The notes below the pieces were generated by a model that was not told where the DNA came from, did not search any database, and saw nothing but the letters and a program-made list of their open reading frames with translations. Positions 19,589 to 31,900 of a stretch of 64,000 bases of DNA are shown one piece after another. Position 1 is the first letter of the stretch. Each line of letters begins with the position of its first letter. Source of the DNA: Massariosphaeria phaeospora. Its lineage: Eukaryota > Ascomycota > Dothideomycetes > Pleosporales. Position numbers and translations under genes: made by a program. Location: assembly GCA_011032825.1 (NCBI GenBank), contig JAADJZ010000019.1, positions 496,001 to 560,000 on the forward strand. Direction: 5' to 3'.

Positions 19589-22500
19589 ATGGAAGCTGGC
19601 AGACTAGCCCCGCCGACACTCCAGATCACCACCCGGCAACGTGCGCTCAGTGAAGCAGATACCATCACTTCTCAAACATCGAATCCGTTCTCAACACCAA
19701 TATCACCAAGCAACGCATCGACGAGCAATGTGTCCACCGTAGTAGACGATTCTGATACGGCAATATGGGAAGAACTACGCAGTGAGATCGATCCCGGTGT
19801 GAACACCGAACCGTTTGCATTTACTCCTGGACAGCTGAACAAGCTTCTTAATCCCAAGTCTTTGGCTGTCTACCATGCTCTAGGGGGTATCCAAGGCATC
19901 GCTGCCGGCTTGCAGTCCGACCTCCACTCCGGATTGAGTGTTGACGAGTCTATCGCACCACGGAATGTTTCCTTCGCCGAAGCTACGAACCCACATACCT
20001 CCATCAAAGGCCAAGAGTGGAGTCGGCCCCCTACCGATGGGCAGCCCTTCGAGGATCGAGTTCGTGTTTATGGACGCAACATCCTTCCACTCAAGAGAGT
20101 AACACCATTATGGAAACTGGTCTGGGGCGCATACAACGACACCGTTCTCATTGTTTTGACCGTCGCGGCCGCGATATCGCTTGCTCTCGGCCTATATGAG
20201 ACCCTTGGCGTGGTGCACCCACCTGATGCCCCGGCTTCAGTCGATTGGGTGGAGGGCCTCGCAATCTGCATTGCCATCATACTCGTGGTTCTTGTAACGG
20301 CTTTGAACGATTGGCAGAAAGAGCAAGCATTTGCGCGCCTCAACGCCAAAAAGGAAGAAAGAGAGATCAAGGTCACACGCTCCGGAAGGATCATTTTGAT
20401 TAGCGTTTACGACGTACTCGCGGGAGACATCATACACCTAGAGCCGGGCGATGTCGTGCCGGTCGACGGCATATTCGTTGATGGTTCCGATGTCACATGC
20501 GACGAGTCATCTGCCACAGGAGAATCAGATGCGATGCGAAAGACTCCTGGCATTGCCGTCATGAAAGCGCTCGAGTCTGGCCAGATCATCAAGAACCTGG
20601 ATCCATTTATCATCTCCGGAGCCAAGGTACTTGAGGGCGTTGGAACCTTCATGGCGACCTCTGTGGGAGTCCACAGCAGTTTCGGAAGGATCATGATGTC
20701 TGTCCGCACCGAACCCGAAGCCACTCCCCTTCAGGAGAAGCTCGGCGTTCTTGCAATGGATATTGCCAAGCTGGGAACTACAGCTGCCGGCATCTTATTC
20801 TTCGTGCTTCTCTTCCGCTTTGTCGGCGGTCTTTCTGGCGACAACCGGACTCCGTCTGAGAAGGGGTCTGCATTCATGGACATTCTTATTGTTGCAGTTA
20901 CGATCATTGTTGTAGCCGTACCCGAAGGTCTTCCCCTAGCTGTGACCCTGGCATTGGCTTTCGCAACGTCCAAAATGTTGAAGGAGAACAACCTTGTCAG
21001 GGTATTGCGAGCGTGTGAAACCATGGGCAACGCCACAGCCATTTGCTCAGATAAGACAGGAACGTTGGTAAGTACTACCGAGCCAAGCAGTCTGGATCCG
21101 TTGCTAACCTTGAGATGTAGACAACTAACAGGATGACCGTTGTGGCTGGCACATTCGGAGCCACTAGCTTTGTGCATTCCGATGTGGAATCAGAGAAAGC
21201 GCAGACTGTCTCGTCCTGGTCCTCTCATGTTACTCCAGCTTCTAAAGAACTCCTCATCCAATCGGTTGCGATCAACTCCACTGCATTCGAAGGCGAAGAG
21301 GACGGAACGCCGGTTTTCGTCGGGTCCAAGACAGAAACGGCTCTACTTCAGCTCGCCAAAGAACATCTTGGCCTTCTATCACTTTCCGAAACTCGCGATA
21401 ACGAGCAAGTTGTACACATGTTTCCATTTGATTCGAGCAAGAAATGTATGGGAGCTGTCATCAAACTCCGGACCGGTGGATACCGGCTGGTCGTCAAAGG
21501 CGCATCCGAAATACTCCTTGGCTCCGCCTCAGCCTTTGCCCACTTCGACACCCTCACAACCGAACCGTTGTCTGAAGACCAGCGGCAATCACTTCGCGAC
21601 ACAATCAGCGAGTACGCGAACAGATCGCTAAGGACCATCGGACTGGTTTATCGAGACTTTCAGCAATGGCCACCGGTAAACGCCGAGCTCACCGAGGGTG
21701 GCAGTGTCGATCTTGGCTTCTTACTGCGTGATCTCACATTCCTCGGTGTAGTGGGCATTCAAGATCCCGTGCGTCCTGGCGTTCCAGAAGCTGTGCGCAA
21801 AGCACAACGCGCTGGCGTTACAGTCCGCATGGTTACTGGCGATAATATGCAGACTGCACGCGCTATCGCGACTGAGTGTCTCATCTACAGCGAGGGCGGT
21901 GTGGTGATGGAGGGTCCAGAGTTTCGCCGACTGTCGGAAAACGAAATGAATAAGGTTATACCACGTCTCCAAGTACTCGCCCGTTCGTCCCCCGAGGATA
22001 AGAGAATCCTGGTTCAACGTCTTAAGAGCCTAGGCGAAACTGTAGCGGTTACAGGAGACGGCACAAACGACGCACCAGCTCTCAAGGCTGCCAACATTGG
22101 CTTCTCTATGGGTATCTCTGGTACTGAAGTTGCGAAAGAGGCTTCTTCAATTATTTTGATGGATGACAATTTCGCCTCTATCATCACCGCTCTTATGTGG
22201 GGTCGAGCCGTCAATGACGCTGTCAAGAAATTTTTGCAGGTAAGTTCTCAGAACCTCGTTATCTTTTTGCCCGCAGATACTAACCAGAACAGTTCCAAAT
22301 CACCGTCAATATCACTGCTGTCTTACTAGCCTTTGTAACAGCGACTTATGACGACGAGATGAAACCTGCACTCGGGGCCGTGCAACTCTTGTGGGTCAAT
22401 TTAATCATGGATACATTTGCCGCTCTTGCCCTCGCCACCGACCCGCCGACGGAAAATATCCTGGACCGACCGCCCCAGGGCAGAGACCAACCTCTCATCA

Positions 22501-23114
22501 CTACGACCATGTGGAAGCAAATTACGGGCCAAAACATCTACAAGCTATCCGTCATCTTCATACTCTACTTTGCCGGCGGAGATATTCTCGGGTACGACCT
22601 GACCATCCATGATAAGCAGCTCGAACTCGACACCGTTATCTTCAACACCTTCGTCTGGATGCAAATCTTCAACATCTTCAACAACCGTCGTCTGGACAAC
22701 AAGCTCAACGTCCTGGAAGGGGTCCTGCGCAACTATTTCTTCATTGGCATCGTGGTTCTTATCATCGGGCTACAGATCATGATCGTTTTCATCGGCGGCC
22801 TGGCATTCGAGATCAAGCCCGGCGGCATAGACGGCACGCAATGGGCCATCTCGATTGGTTTGGGCTTCGTGTGCATCCCCTGGGCCGTAGCGATCCGTTA
22901 CTTCCCCGACGAGTGGTTCGCGTCTATTGCGCGTGTTGTGGGCAAGCCTGTGGTCGTGGTGTACAGGGCGTGCTGTAAAGTCGCGCCAAGGGTCAAGGGC
23001 GTGTTCAAGAAAGGGAGTCGCAGCAAGAAGGGCGACGTTGAGACTGGAGGTGCGCCGCCGGCGATTGTTGTGGTTGGCGACGAGGCTAGCATAACGAACA
23101 ACAAGAACTCGTGA
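19589..23114 (+). CDS. Ca2+-transporting P2B-type ATPase, PMC1-like
   Basis: Exons 19589-21067, 21121-22239 and 22293-23114; 1139 aa. Both introns are 53 nt with GTAAGT donors and CTAAC branch points, and both splice in phase. This pump uses ATP to export Ca2+ from the cytosol, in fungi mainly into the vacuole (PMC1 type). Visible: a Ser/Thr-rich N-terminus; early membrane pair around residues 185-260; actuator loop with TGESDAMRK; PEGLPLA in the fourth membrane helix (about residue 445); phosphorylation site DKTGTLTTNRM with Asp 488, split by intron 1; nucleotide-domain KGASE; hinge TGDGTNDAPALK (about 804-815); and six C-terminal membrane segments ending in a basic, Gly/Ser-rich tail. The length is usual for PMC1 proteins. 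Start is ATG 19589; the frame upstream has no ATG. Confidence 0.96.
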
Positions 23115-23412
23115 GGTGGTGGATGGTTAATTCATGAAGTTGAAAGAAATTGATTGCGCTTTTGTATAGTATGTTTGTACGGATAGGTCGATTAGAGGGA
23201 TAGAGGGATGGTTTAGAAATGATACCCATGATGTTTGTTATATTACCTTCGGTGCGCCCGTTGGGTTGGGAAGTCGAACGTTTGGGCTGTTGTACGGAGA
23301 TGGTTATACCTTGGGTCAGGACTAGAAGGGGGTTGATTGAAGAAGTTGGGTAGAGGCATACGGGATTATCTAATCTCCGATGCATCTCCGGATAAGCGAG
23401 AAATTCACACTA

Positions 23413-23502
23413 CGGGGTACTCGTCCCACGCACTAGCTCGCTCCGCTCGCTAGTGCTCCCATGCTCAATGATCATCCCAAGCTCAATGAACTGAATGCCA
23501 AG
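23413..23502 (+). repeat. Left terminal inverted repeat of pogo-like element
   Basis: Starts CGGGGTACTCGTCCCACGCA and pairs with the reverse complement of 25256-25345 along about 90 bp. Confidence 0.9.
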
Positions 23503-23537
23503 AACATTCTCCCACACCCATTTTTTGCAGCGCCAGG

Positions 23538-25154
23538 ATGGCTGACGCCTATCGTGATCAAGAGGATCGAATCGAGCAAGCTATAAGGCATATTTCTACG
23601 AAAACTTCCTATGTTTTGACCAAGGTGGCGCGTATGTACGATGTTGACGTGCAGAGGCTCCGCAGGCGCCTGAACAACAAACCATCCAAATCAACCCGCG
23701 CCAGTACAAATACGAAGCTTTCTCCTGCTCAAATGAAAGCGCTTGAGCTGTATATTAAGCGCCTTGATCAAATTGGGCAACCGCCTTTAGTGGAGATGGT
23801 GCGTATGGCTGCAGAGTCAATTCGGCGCGCCACATTGCCACCTGCTGAACGCGAAAATATCACCCCCCTAGGGAGAGACTACATCACGCGTTTAGTGCGC
23901 AATCACCCACTGTTTCGCAGGGTGAAACAGAAGCCACAAGAAAAGGAGCGCGTAGTTGCGCAGGAAAGAGATGTACTTGAAGATTACTTTGGCAAACTCA
24001 AGCAGGTGGTTGATCAATACGGGATACACCCACGGGATACGTACAACTTTGACGAGTGCGGCTTCAGGATAGGGATAGGCGGCTCGCAGCAGGTTGTTAC
24101 TATGGAGGAGTACAAATACGCTCAATCTCCGTCAGAAACAAACAGGGACTTTGTTAATCTAGGGGAGGCAATCAACGCTGCAGGAGAAACACTTCCGCCG
24201 CTGGTGATCATCAAGGGCGCCCAAATCATGCACCAACACGTCTCTATGGCGCTTAACCTGGATCCCCGCATGCTCCTAGCGGTGTCACCTACTGGCTACA
24301 GTAATGATGAGATTGCTCTCAAGTGGATCAAGCACTTTGATCTCTATACAAAGAAAAGGCGCGTCGGAGAGTGGAGGTTGCTTATATTTGATGGCTATGG
24401 CTCACACCTTACAAATGAGTTCATTGAGTTCTGCTACGAGCAAAAGATCCGGCCATTTCTCCTGCCCCCTCACACCTCGCATATACTACAGCCGCTAGAT
24501 GTCGTAGTTTTCCAGCCGTACAAACACTACCACAAACAAATGGTGGAGTACGCTATACGGGATGGCTGCGAGGATTTCAACAAGATAGAGTTTCTAAATG
24601 GAATCACCAAGCTACGCCTTCAAACCTTCAAGCCAGCAACAATCTTGAGCGCCTTCAGGCAGGCAGGTATATACCCGCTTAACAAGGAGATCGTACTCTC
24701 TACTTTGAAGACAATTGATCGCCCAAAGACGCCTCCACAGCAACAACCTCTCCCTGAGCTAGGTACTCCGCCTACACCTGTTACAGCGGCGGAGATTACT
24801 GAGTTTACGCGTAAACACCTACAGGGGGTTGATCCGTACACTGGCGAGGTTGGCCTCCTTGAAAAACGCGTTACAAAGCTCTCAAAAGGGGCAGTAGCGA
24901 GCGCGCTGGCGCGTGAGCGCGCTGAGATGGATTTACAGCGCAACTCTATGACCTCAAAAGCGCGGGCAAAGCGCCAACTTGGAGATCAACGAGTAATACA
25001 GAAAGGGGGAGCAATCTACATTGGAGATGCTCGCCTTCGAGCAGCTAAACGCAATACTATAGAGGCTGCAAAGGGGAAGAGTCATCCGTCAGTGGCTCAG
25101 CTGAACGTACTCTGCGCAAATGATCCACCTACACCAAAGCAAACACCAAAATAG
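23538..25154 (+). CDS. Pogo/Fot1-type transposase, intact
   Basis: 538 aa, single exon, no frameshift or stop. It catalyses cut-and-paste transposition by cutting at the terminal repeats and inserting at TA. Residues about 10-60 (TKTSYVLTKVARMYDVD) form the first helix-turn-helix of the CENP-B type. Residues about 65-140 form the second (HTH_Tnp_Tc5/CENPB), with the RNHPLFRRVKQK tail. The DDE domain follows with Asp 172 in NFDECG, Asp 285 in IFDGYGSH and Asp 321 in LQPLDV; the second and third are 35 residues apart, as in pogo elements. The C-terminus is basic and helical. The start is ATG 23538, 36 bp inside the left terminal repeat. Confidence 0.94.
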   Translation: MADAYRDQEDRIEQAIRHISTKTSYVLTKVARMYDVDVQRLRRRLNNKPSKSTRASTNTKLSPAQMKALELYIKRLDQIGQPPLVEMVRMAAESIRRATLPPAERENITPLGRDYITRLVRNHPLFRRVKQKPQEKERVVAQERDVLEDYFGKLKQVVDQYGIHPRDTYNFDECGFRIGIGGSQQVVTMEEYKYAQSPSETNRDFVNLGEAINAAGETLPPLVIIKGAQIMHQHVSMALNLDPRMLLAVSPTGYSNDEIALKWIKHFDLYTKKRRVGEWRLLIFDGYGSHLTNEFIEFCYEQKIRPFLLPPHTSHILQPLDVVVFQPYKHYHKQMVEYAIRDGCEDFNKIEFLNGITKLRLQTFKPATILSAFRQAGIYPLNKEIVLSTLKTIDRPKTPPQQQPLPELGTPPTPVTAAEITEFTRKHLQGVDPYTGEVGLLEKRVTKLSKGAVASALARERAEMDLQRNSMTSKARAKRQLGDQRVIQKGGAIYIGDARLRAAKRNTIEAAKGKSHPSVAQLNVLCANDPPTPKQTPK

Positions 25155-25255
25155 CGATCTCAAATGATAATTTACACCCTATCCATCAATCTCTGAGATC
25201 AATTATGGTTGAAAATTCGCGTTTTGGCAGCTGCCCGCTGCAAAACGATAAAGAC

Positions 25256-25345
25256 CTTGGCATTCAGTTCATTGAGCTTGGGATGATCATTGAGCATGGG
25301 AGCACTAGCGAGCGGAGCGAGCTAGTGCGTGGGACGAGTACGGGG
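25256..25345 (-). repeat. Right terminal inverted repeat of pogo-like element
   Basis: Reverse complement of 23413-23502 apart from three bases at the tip; followed by the TA duplication at 25346-25347. Confidence 0.9.
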
Positions 25346-25749
25346 TAAGAACCTTCTGCTCGGAATGCTTCGATTATCGGGCATTAACGGAAATACGGGC
25401 AGCCCTTGCATATCCCGACATTAGATTTGTGACACTTGAGTAGGCAGCAGTGTATGGCACCTAGTTAAAGTCGATGGTCAGTTCAACTTCTCAATCTCGA
25501 ACCCCTTAGCTATGGGCACACGCGGACTTCACGCGTTCAAATGGCGGGGCCGATACTACGTCTATCGCAATCATTAGCAAGTCTCGCAGTTGGCCACTTG
25601 CGCGTTGGCTAACGTGGAACAGTGATTCTTATCCCGAAGGACTAGGTTCCTCGATCACAAAGAAAATATTGTCGGAGCCAGCAGCATACGCCAAATAGCT
25701 AGAAGCTAAACGGCTGGAATACAGTGCAAGGAAGAAAATAATAGAAGAA
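25346..25749. other. Intergenic region
   Basis: About 400 bp between the transposon and the next gene. Nothing recognised. Confidence 0.3.
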
Positions 25750-28358
25750 ATGTATACCTCTGTTTCAATGCTTCAGGTCCTGAACCGGACCGTTGAGCCA
25801 GCCTCGTTTGAAGGCTATGATGAGCGCGATTATTCTTCGTCCTTTAGTCCACCGTGCAACGACTCGTGAGTGCCAGTTTTTTATTTTGTCCTTTCGGCAA
25901 GTCAATGTTAACTTGTCAAGATGGATCGAATGGACATACATCATCGACCTTGATCTAGAACGCTTCAGCGTCAACGGAATCTGCCACTTCCATCTGCCGC
26001 AGCTTCCTGGCAAGTGGTGGGCATCCAAGCTCTGGCTCCGAAAAGCACTCGATTTCTATCATCAAGGCAAACGCATCCGCGGCAGTAGGTGTTTCGTGAC
26101 AGACACATTGGAGCCGAATACTGCGGACCACGGTTCTGGCGTAGCTTACGAGCAGCTGGACGCAACGATCGTCAATCCAAGGGGCAACTCCCCACTTCTT
26201 CAGAAACCTGCGTTCGTTGCTTGCAAGCGCATCTTCGCTCTCATGAGCGAGAAACACGAGCACACAATACGTCATGCGTGTGACACGCTGCATGAGGCGG
26301 ACTTCCTCTTTCGAGAGGTGGCTTTCCTCATACTGTGCCTCGCATCCGGCTCGCCAAATCTAGTGCGTCAGCACACGATCCAGAACCTCGTCACCCCCGA
26401 CACTAGCTCCGAATGCGCTGCTGTCCTCCAGGATGACAGGGAACCTGAATTCGTCTCAAAGCCCTTCAACGGCTATCACTTGAAGCACAATAAGTCAGGG
26501 ATGGCGCCGGAGGCCACGTTCTACCGGTCCCAGGGTGCTTTGATCTGCCTGCATCGCGATCTCGCCATTAGTGAGGGATTTCAAAGACCTATCGTCTCGA
26601 CCGTGGCTAGAGGCAGAGAAGAAGGCTGTGCTGATTTTCAGGCGGTCATTCTGTCGATCAAGTACGTGATCCTGGTGAGGGCTGTTGATGCCCAGGTGCA
26701 GCATACTAAGTGTCTTTCTCTATGTAATGCAGCGAGAAACGTTCAACACGTTTGCGTTTACGAGACGGTAGACTATTGGCTCAACCCGAGCGATGCAGAA
26801 AATGAGGAAGACGATGATGAACAAGATGACGAAGATGCCAACGAGGAGTGTCGGGACGAAAGAGACGCAACGGAAGTTGCAGAAACCGACGAACATCAAG
26901 AGAGCTTGTCGTTGATCTGTCAGGAGAATGATGGCTTCACTGCGCTTGCCCATTTCTTCGAGACTGTTCAATTGCAGCGGTAAGTGACATCCAAGTTCCA
27001 TCCATAAGCCACATCGTAACTGATTCTATCCCAGACTTCGACCGTCATCTGCCTCGCGGCACGGAATTTTTCCCAATGAGATTTACGAGGCGATAATCTC
27101 GCATGTAGATCGCGAGACACGCCACTCCTGCCTGACCGTGTCCCGCGCCTTCCGAGAATATGCATCACACGTCTACGACATGGATAACGGTCTAAAACTA
27201 CTGTACCGTCTCGGCCAGTCCCCAATATGCTACCACCCCACCGTGGGATCCCTCGGCCCTTTCACCCCGACCATAGGAGGCGTATCCCAAGGTGGCTACA
27301 AAAGCTTCCCCCGCCGACCAGCCGTAAAAGACATTCTCCAATGGGTCCCCGTTATCGGCCCTGCCGACGGCTCGGCGTGCGTAGAGCTGGATATCATCTT
27401 GTGGTATTCATCTCTCCCGCATGAGCGACCGGTGATGCAGACCAATCGACGCGCGTTAGACGAGTGCTACCGTGGTATGGCAAAGAGCAAACCAACGGAT
27501 CCCTTCCCCTACTCTGTGTTTGAAAAACTTCTGCCCTCGCCGCGCATGGAAGCGACGCCCCAGGACGTGGCGGGTGTGTATGCCACGGTGTTTTCAGACG
27601 CAGCGGCATTTTCTACTGCGGCTCTGAGCTCCATACACCATACCGCCATGTCCGGGCGGACACCGCGCCCCGCGACACGCACACGCAAAAAGCGTACCGC
27701 GACGTGCAGACCGGGCCTGTGCGCACAGAACCGTATGCGCTGATTTGGGCAAAAGTGGGCTCGGAGGATACACCGCAGGGCTGGCAGAACGCAGAACGGG
27801 AGGCGCTTGAAAGAGGCACACTGGTATATCTGTCCAACATCTACCGATGTTGGTGCTGGAACATGGACGCCAGGTATATTTTTCTCTCCACTGGATCCCC
27901 TTCCCACTGCTAACCAATACGTACCAAGCCAAATGCAGCGCAACTTCGCCATCCTCATCCTCATCGGCAGCACATTCAAAATCTTCAACCTGCGATCCCC
28001 GCGACCGTTTATCCCCCCCATATCCTCCTTCCCACACATTGCGCAGCCTCCGGAGCCGGATACGTATCGCTTTGAAACGGGATACATGGAAAGAGGCGAC
28101 ATGGCGCTTTGGCGCGAGGCTGGGATCCAGATCGACGAGGCGCGACTGTGGCAGGTCCAGGACGAAATGGCTGCGCGCGCTGAGGACGAGTATGATAGCG
28201 ATATAGGGGGTGGTTCTGCGTGGATGCGGCCGTTTAATGTGTTGGCGGAAGAGGATCGGCCGTATATTGATCGGCCGTATATTGATCAGGCTATGGAGTG
28301 GTTGGAGAGGTTGGCGGATAGCTATGGCGGGAAAGAGCAGGAGGTGTTTGACGGCTGA
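25750..28358 (+). CDS. F-box-like protein of unknown function, one uncertain junction
   Basis: Exons 25750-25865, 25921-26979, 27035-27587, 27629-27873 and 27929-28358 would give 800 aa. Three introns of 55 nt (donors GTGAGT, GTAAGT, GTATAT) are clear. The fourth is uncertain: the frame changes near 27.6 kb. It can be repaired by a 41-nt intron (27588-27628) or may be a true frameshift at about 27650. Exon 2 encodes a WIEWTYIIDLDLERFSV module seen in uncharacterised fungal proteins, a long globular part and an acidic DDDEQDDEDANEE tract. Exon 3 starts with GIFPNEIYEAIISHVDRETR...VSRAFREYA, an F-box-like signature that would recruit an SCF ubiquitin ligase. Then follow VRTEPYALIWAKV and a C-terminal helical part. 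Start: ATG 25750, with ATG 25768 as an in-frame alternative. Confidence 0.65.
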
Positions 28359-28966
28359 GAGAGTCCTGTAGGCTGTATGCGACCGTTTGGTTAGGGAATT
28401 TCGCTGATGTGTTTGCACACAGAAAAAATCAAGGTAAGAAATTTGGGTTGCTAACCATGGCGCGGAGTGCGCGTTCAGCGCATCGCACTGAAGAGACACA
28501 CCACCAGAGAAACCTACATGTTGGAAAAAATGGCACAAATCAACTTAGCGCCTCACATTCACGTCGTCCGCAATTTCAGTTTCTTATTTTTGAATACTTT
28601 TTGTGATTTTTGGGTTTTCTATGTAGTTTTCTGACTACTCCATCCACGTTTCATCCATGGCGTTCCATCTCGCTAGCCATAGCCATGGACCCAACTCATC
28701 ATCCAGTAGGATCTTCTACTTCCTTTTTTGTATCGAGTACTTTTTGCGATTTTTTGTTTTATCTGTAGTTTCCTACATCTCCAATGCCCCATGGCAATGG
28801 CTCGAGTCGTCCAGCTCTGAGGTGGTGCAGGTTTCATCCGCCATCCAGGGCCGTTGCCATTCGCCATCGTCACTCGTCCTGCCTGACCAATTCCAGGACC
28901 TTGACAAGGCGGTCCAGTCGAATCGTCGAAATCGCCTTCAACCCAGCGCCACTCACGTACCGCGCC
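28359..28966. other. Convergent 3' intergenic region
   Basis: About 600 bp between the ends of two convergent genes. T-rich pairs TTTTTGTGATTTTTGGGTTTT at about 28598 and TTTTTGCGATTTTTTGTTTT at about 28742 form a degenerate direct repeat, together with preceding ATTT(T)GAATAC/TCGAGTAC. No gene seen. Confidence 0.35.
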
Positions 28967-31900
28967 TTATACAGCCTCAGTCATCGCAACCTGCCCGTCG
29001 TCACGGGTCGGGGCTTCGGTCATGACCTTCTTGGCACTGTAGCCTTGTGGTTCGGTATCTCGACCCCTATTGCGCTTGCCGCCTGTGGCAACCGAGGAGC
29101 TTGGCGCGTTGACAGCAGTGGAGGGTTGAGGAGTGGCGGTCTGGAGTGCTACTTGGGGGGCAGGCACTGCAACGGCCGCCAAGGGCGCAGCTACCTGAGG
29201 GGCAGGCGCTGGTGGAAGTTGCTGAACTGCAGCGGCTGCTGATGACGAAGGCTCAGGGATACTTATCTCCATAGCCATGGACTGTCTCGGACGATGCAGC
29301 TCGGAAGTCAAACGTGAGATGTTCATCTGATCCTTCCACCAATTAATCTTCCAGCGGATCCGTGTGTCATAGTTCTTTTCACTATGACATTTGCCGAGGC
29401 ATTCGAGCTCCATCTCTTGTGCCCTCGAAATCAGCTCCCGCCAAACGAAATGGGGCATGCCTATGTTCGCCAGTGCAAGATTGCTGTTGCGCATCGTGCA
29501 AAACAGAGTTCTTAAACTCTCGACGCGCGTCTTGGGATGAACACCTGTCATTTGCGGATGTAGAGGAGTAAACCTCTCTCCGCGGATCTCCTTTAGAGCC
29601 GGATAGATCACGTCGTGCCAGGTTTTGGCTTTCGGCTCGTCGAGGTGAAGATCGCTATAGCAACGATCCAGAACGTTCTTTAATGCCATAGGACGTCCGA
29701 ATTGTCCTTGAACCAAACGAGAATCGAACCGATCTCCTCCGGGAAAATCCGGTAGAACTGGTTCTTCTTGACTGCCTTGGCGTACTGGTCCACAACGGCT
29801 TGGATCATGGCCGTCATCTTCCGATAGACTTCTGACGGGGCTTCACCGTCCAAAAGCTCAATGCCAATCGAGTAGCGCAGGGCACCCGAAGACGGTGTCC
29901 CCCGCGACAGATTCTCAAAAGGATTGGAGTAGCTGACCTCACTTGTTGTAGTAGCGGGGTCGACTGGCATGTCCTCAATGGCATAGCGCCCGAGCCCTGT
30001 GAACTGCTCCTTGGAGATCCCACCTCGGTTGGCCGCAGCAACCAATTTACTCGCAACTTGTCTATAGTCGTGTGTATTCTGGATGCTGTTCGTAACCATA
30101 GCCGACAACCCGGGCATCTTGTAGAGGATGTCGTTCATGTCACATCGAAGACGGCCGGCGAATCGCTCATCATGGAGCCACCTGCAATCGAAGCCAGGCG
30201 GCAAACTATGCTCATCACAGTTCAAGACAGATACCATTGAAGAGCTCGATGCGGTAGCTGGAGCTTGGAGGACATCTGTCATCTCATCTTCATCGTGAGG
30301 AGCCGACTCTGGACCTACCGAGGAGGGGTCTTCTTCCAGAGTGAGGTAAAATGCGGCAAACACAGGCGCTACGTACGGAGCTTGCGGGGCAAGGTTCCTA
30401 GATGGCTCATCCTCGTTCATTACATCTGGCATGGTAGTAGTGTCCGACGTAGTTGGAGGCGGAATGGACATCACACCCTCTTCCGGTGCTCCCGACATCT
30501 CAGTGTCTGTCGAAGTTTCCATGGACAAGTTAGGATCCGGCGCGGTCGTAGATGGCCCACTACCAATGGAAGTCGCACCTCCTGGCAACACTCCAGACAT
30601 GGCCACATTTTCAGTGGAGGCCTCAGAGTCTGGTGTGCTTGCAGATGCGACGGATGTCACACCGTCTTCCGGGGCATCACCCATCTTTGCATCCTTCCAA
30701 GTCACACTCAACTCTGATGTGTTTGGTAGTGCAGCAGTACCAATAGAGGTCACCCCATCTTCCGGAGCACCACTCATTTCCACGTCTTTCCAAGGTCCAA
30801 TGGACGCATTCGAGTCTGGCGAAGATGGCGCTGTGCTGCTGTCTGGTGTGGTTGATGGTGTACCACTACCAGTAGAGGCCGCTACAGACTGTCCGACGCC
30901 TGCCGCAGGATTGGCTGTCGTCCTTGATGCCGAGGAGGCTCGACTCGTCTCGTTGATCGCCAAAACATTCCATGGGCTCTGCAACCGTTCAGCGGCAACG
31001 AGGCTGACCAGAGACTCGGCATCTTCCCAAAAGATGACCAGCTTCTCTACGCCTACAGTGATCTCTGGGACCGATAGCCCGGAATCTTGAGGTTCGATAC
31101 CGTCACCGAAGCCTGAGCTCGTCGGCGCATTCGGGGCAACTGAATCGGGGTCAATGTACTCGGCAATGACCGTCGCGTCCTGATCGCGAACAACACCGTC
31201 TTTTGGTGACCATAGCTTGAGGCGCGTTAGTAGAGCACTAAGTATCCACGATGCAGAACGTTCGTAAGTCTCACCTCCTGTTGGGGAGTTGATTGAACCT
31301 CGGTGTGACGATCGTGGTCGCGGTACTTCGTTGCCGCCTCTGGAAGCTTGGAACTTGTTAGTATATCTAACAGCAGCGTGGATGAAAACTTACTCCGAGC
31401 TCGTGGTTCCCGATCGTTAGCTCAGGAAATTGCCGGGAGAGGACAGCATGCTGGATGGTCCGAGACAGGCTGGTAACTCCTGTGTTGACCATATTGCGCA
31501 CGAAAGATTCGACCTGGCCGACCTGTTGGGCGTACCGAGCCTTCGTCGTAGCTTCAGTCTTGACGCCCATGGCGAGCAAGGCGCATCGACGCTCCACGAA
31601 AAGGGCCAAAACCTCGGGGGTTTTCGGTGCCAGGGAGCTCGGTTGCTTCCTTGGCTCTTCAGCGAGTTGTGCGAACAGCTGCTGGAACACCGCTTTGAAG
31701 TTGAGGTATTTGGCGCGGCGCATGGCATCCGGAATCGCCTTCATGAAACCCAGTTCCAGTGTCAGACATGCTTCTATCGGGACTCCATCTAGCAGAGCTA
31801 GGAATCCATCGTCTTGGGAAGCTCGGAGAATGAGTGTCAGCGCGTCCTCGGGTTGATGAGGGCCGCGCGACGGGATCAGGAGGTGGACCGCGGTCTCCAT

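Larger units (their letters stand above)
23413..25345 (+). mobile_element. Intact pogo/Fot1-like DNA transposon, 1933 bp
   Basis: Terminal inverted repeats of about 90 bp (23413-23502 and 25256-25345) are nearly identical; only bases 2-4 from each end differ (CGGGG versus CCCCG). The element is flanked by TA on both sides (23411-23412 and 25346-25347), the target duplication of Tc1/mariner-pogo elements. It carries one uninterrupted transposase gene on the plus strand. The terminal repeat itself contains an ACTAGC...GCTAGT near-palindrome. The high identity between the ends and the undamaged gene suggest recent arrival. Confidence 0.93.

Noticed and set aside
23455..23502. CRISPR-like or hairpin interpretation of the repeated ACTAGC/GCTAGT sequences
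   Set aside because: They are part of the transposon's terminal inverted repeats; there are only two copies and no spacers.
27594..28538. 314-codon open frame on the minus strand
   Set aside because: It lies antisense to the F-box-like gene, starts and ends without gene signals, and the plus strand has consistent introns and protein-like sequence.
29715..29745. GGTTCGATTCTC sequence resembling a tRNA T-arm (minus strand)
   Set aside because: It lies inside a coding exon, and no tRNA body surrounds it.
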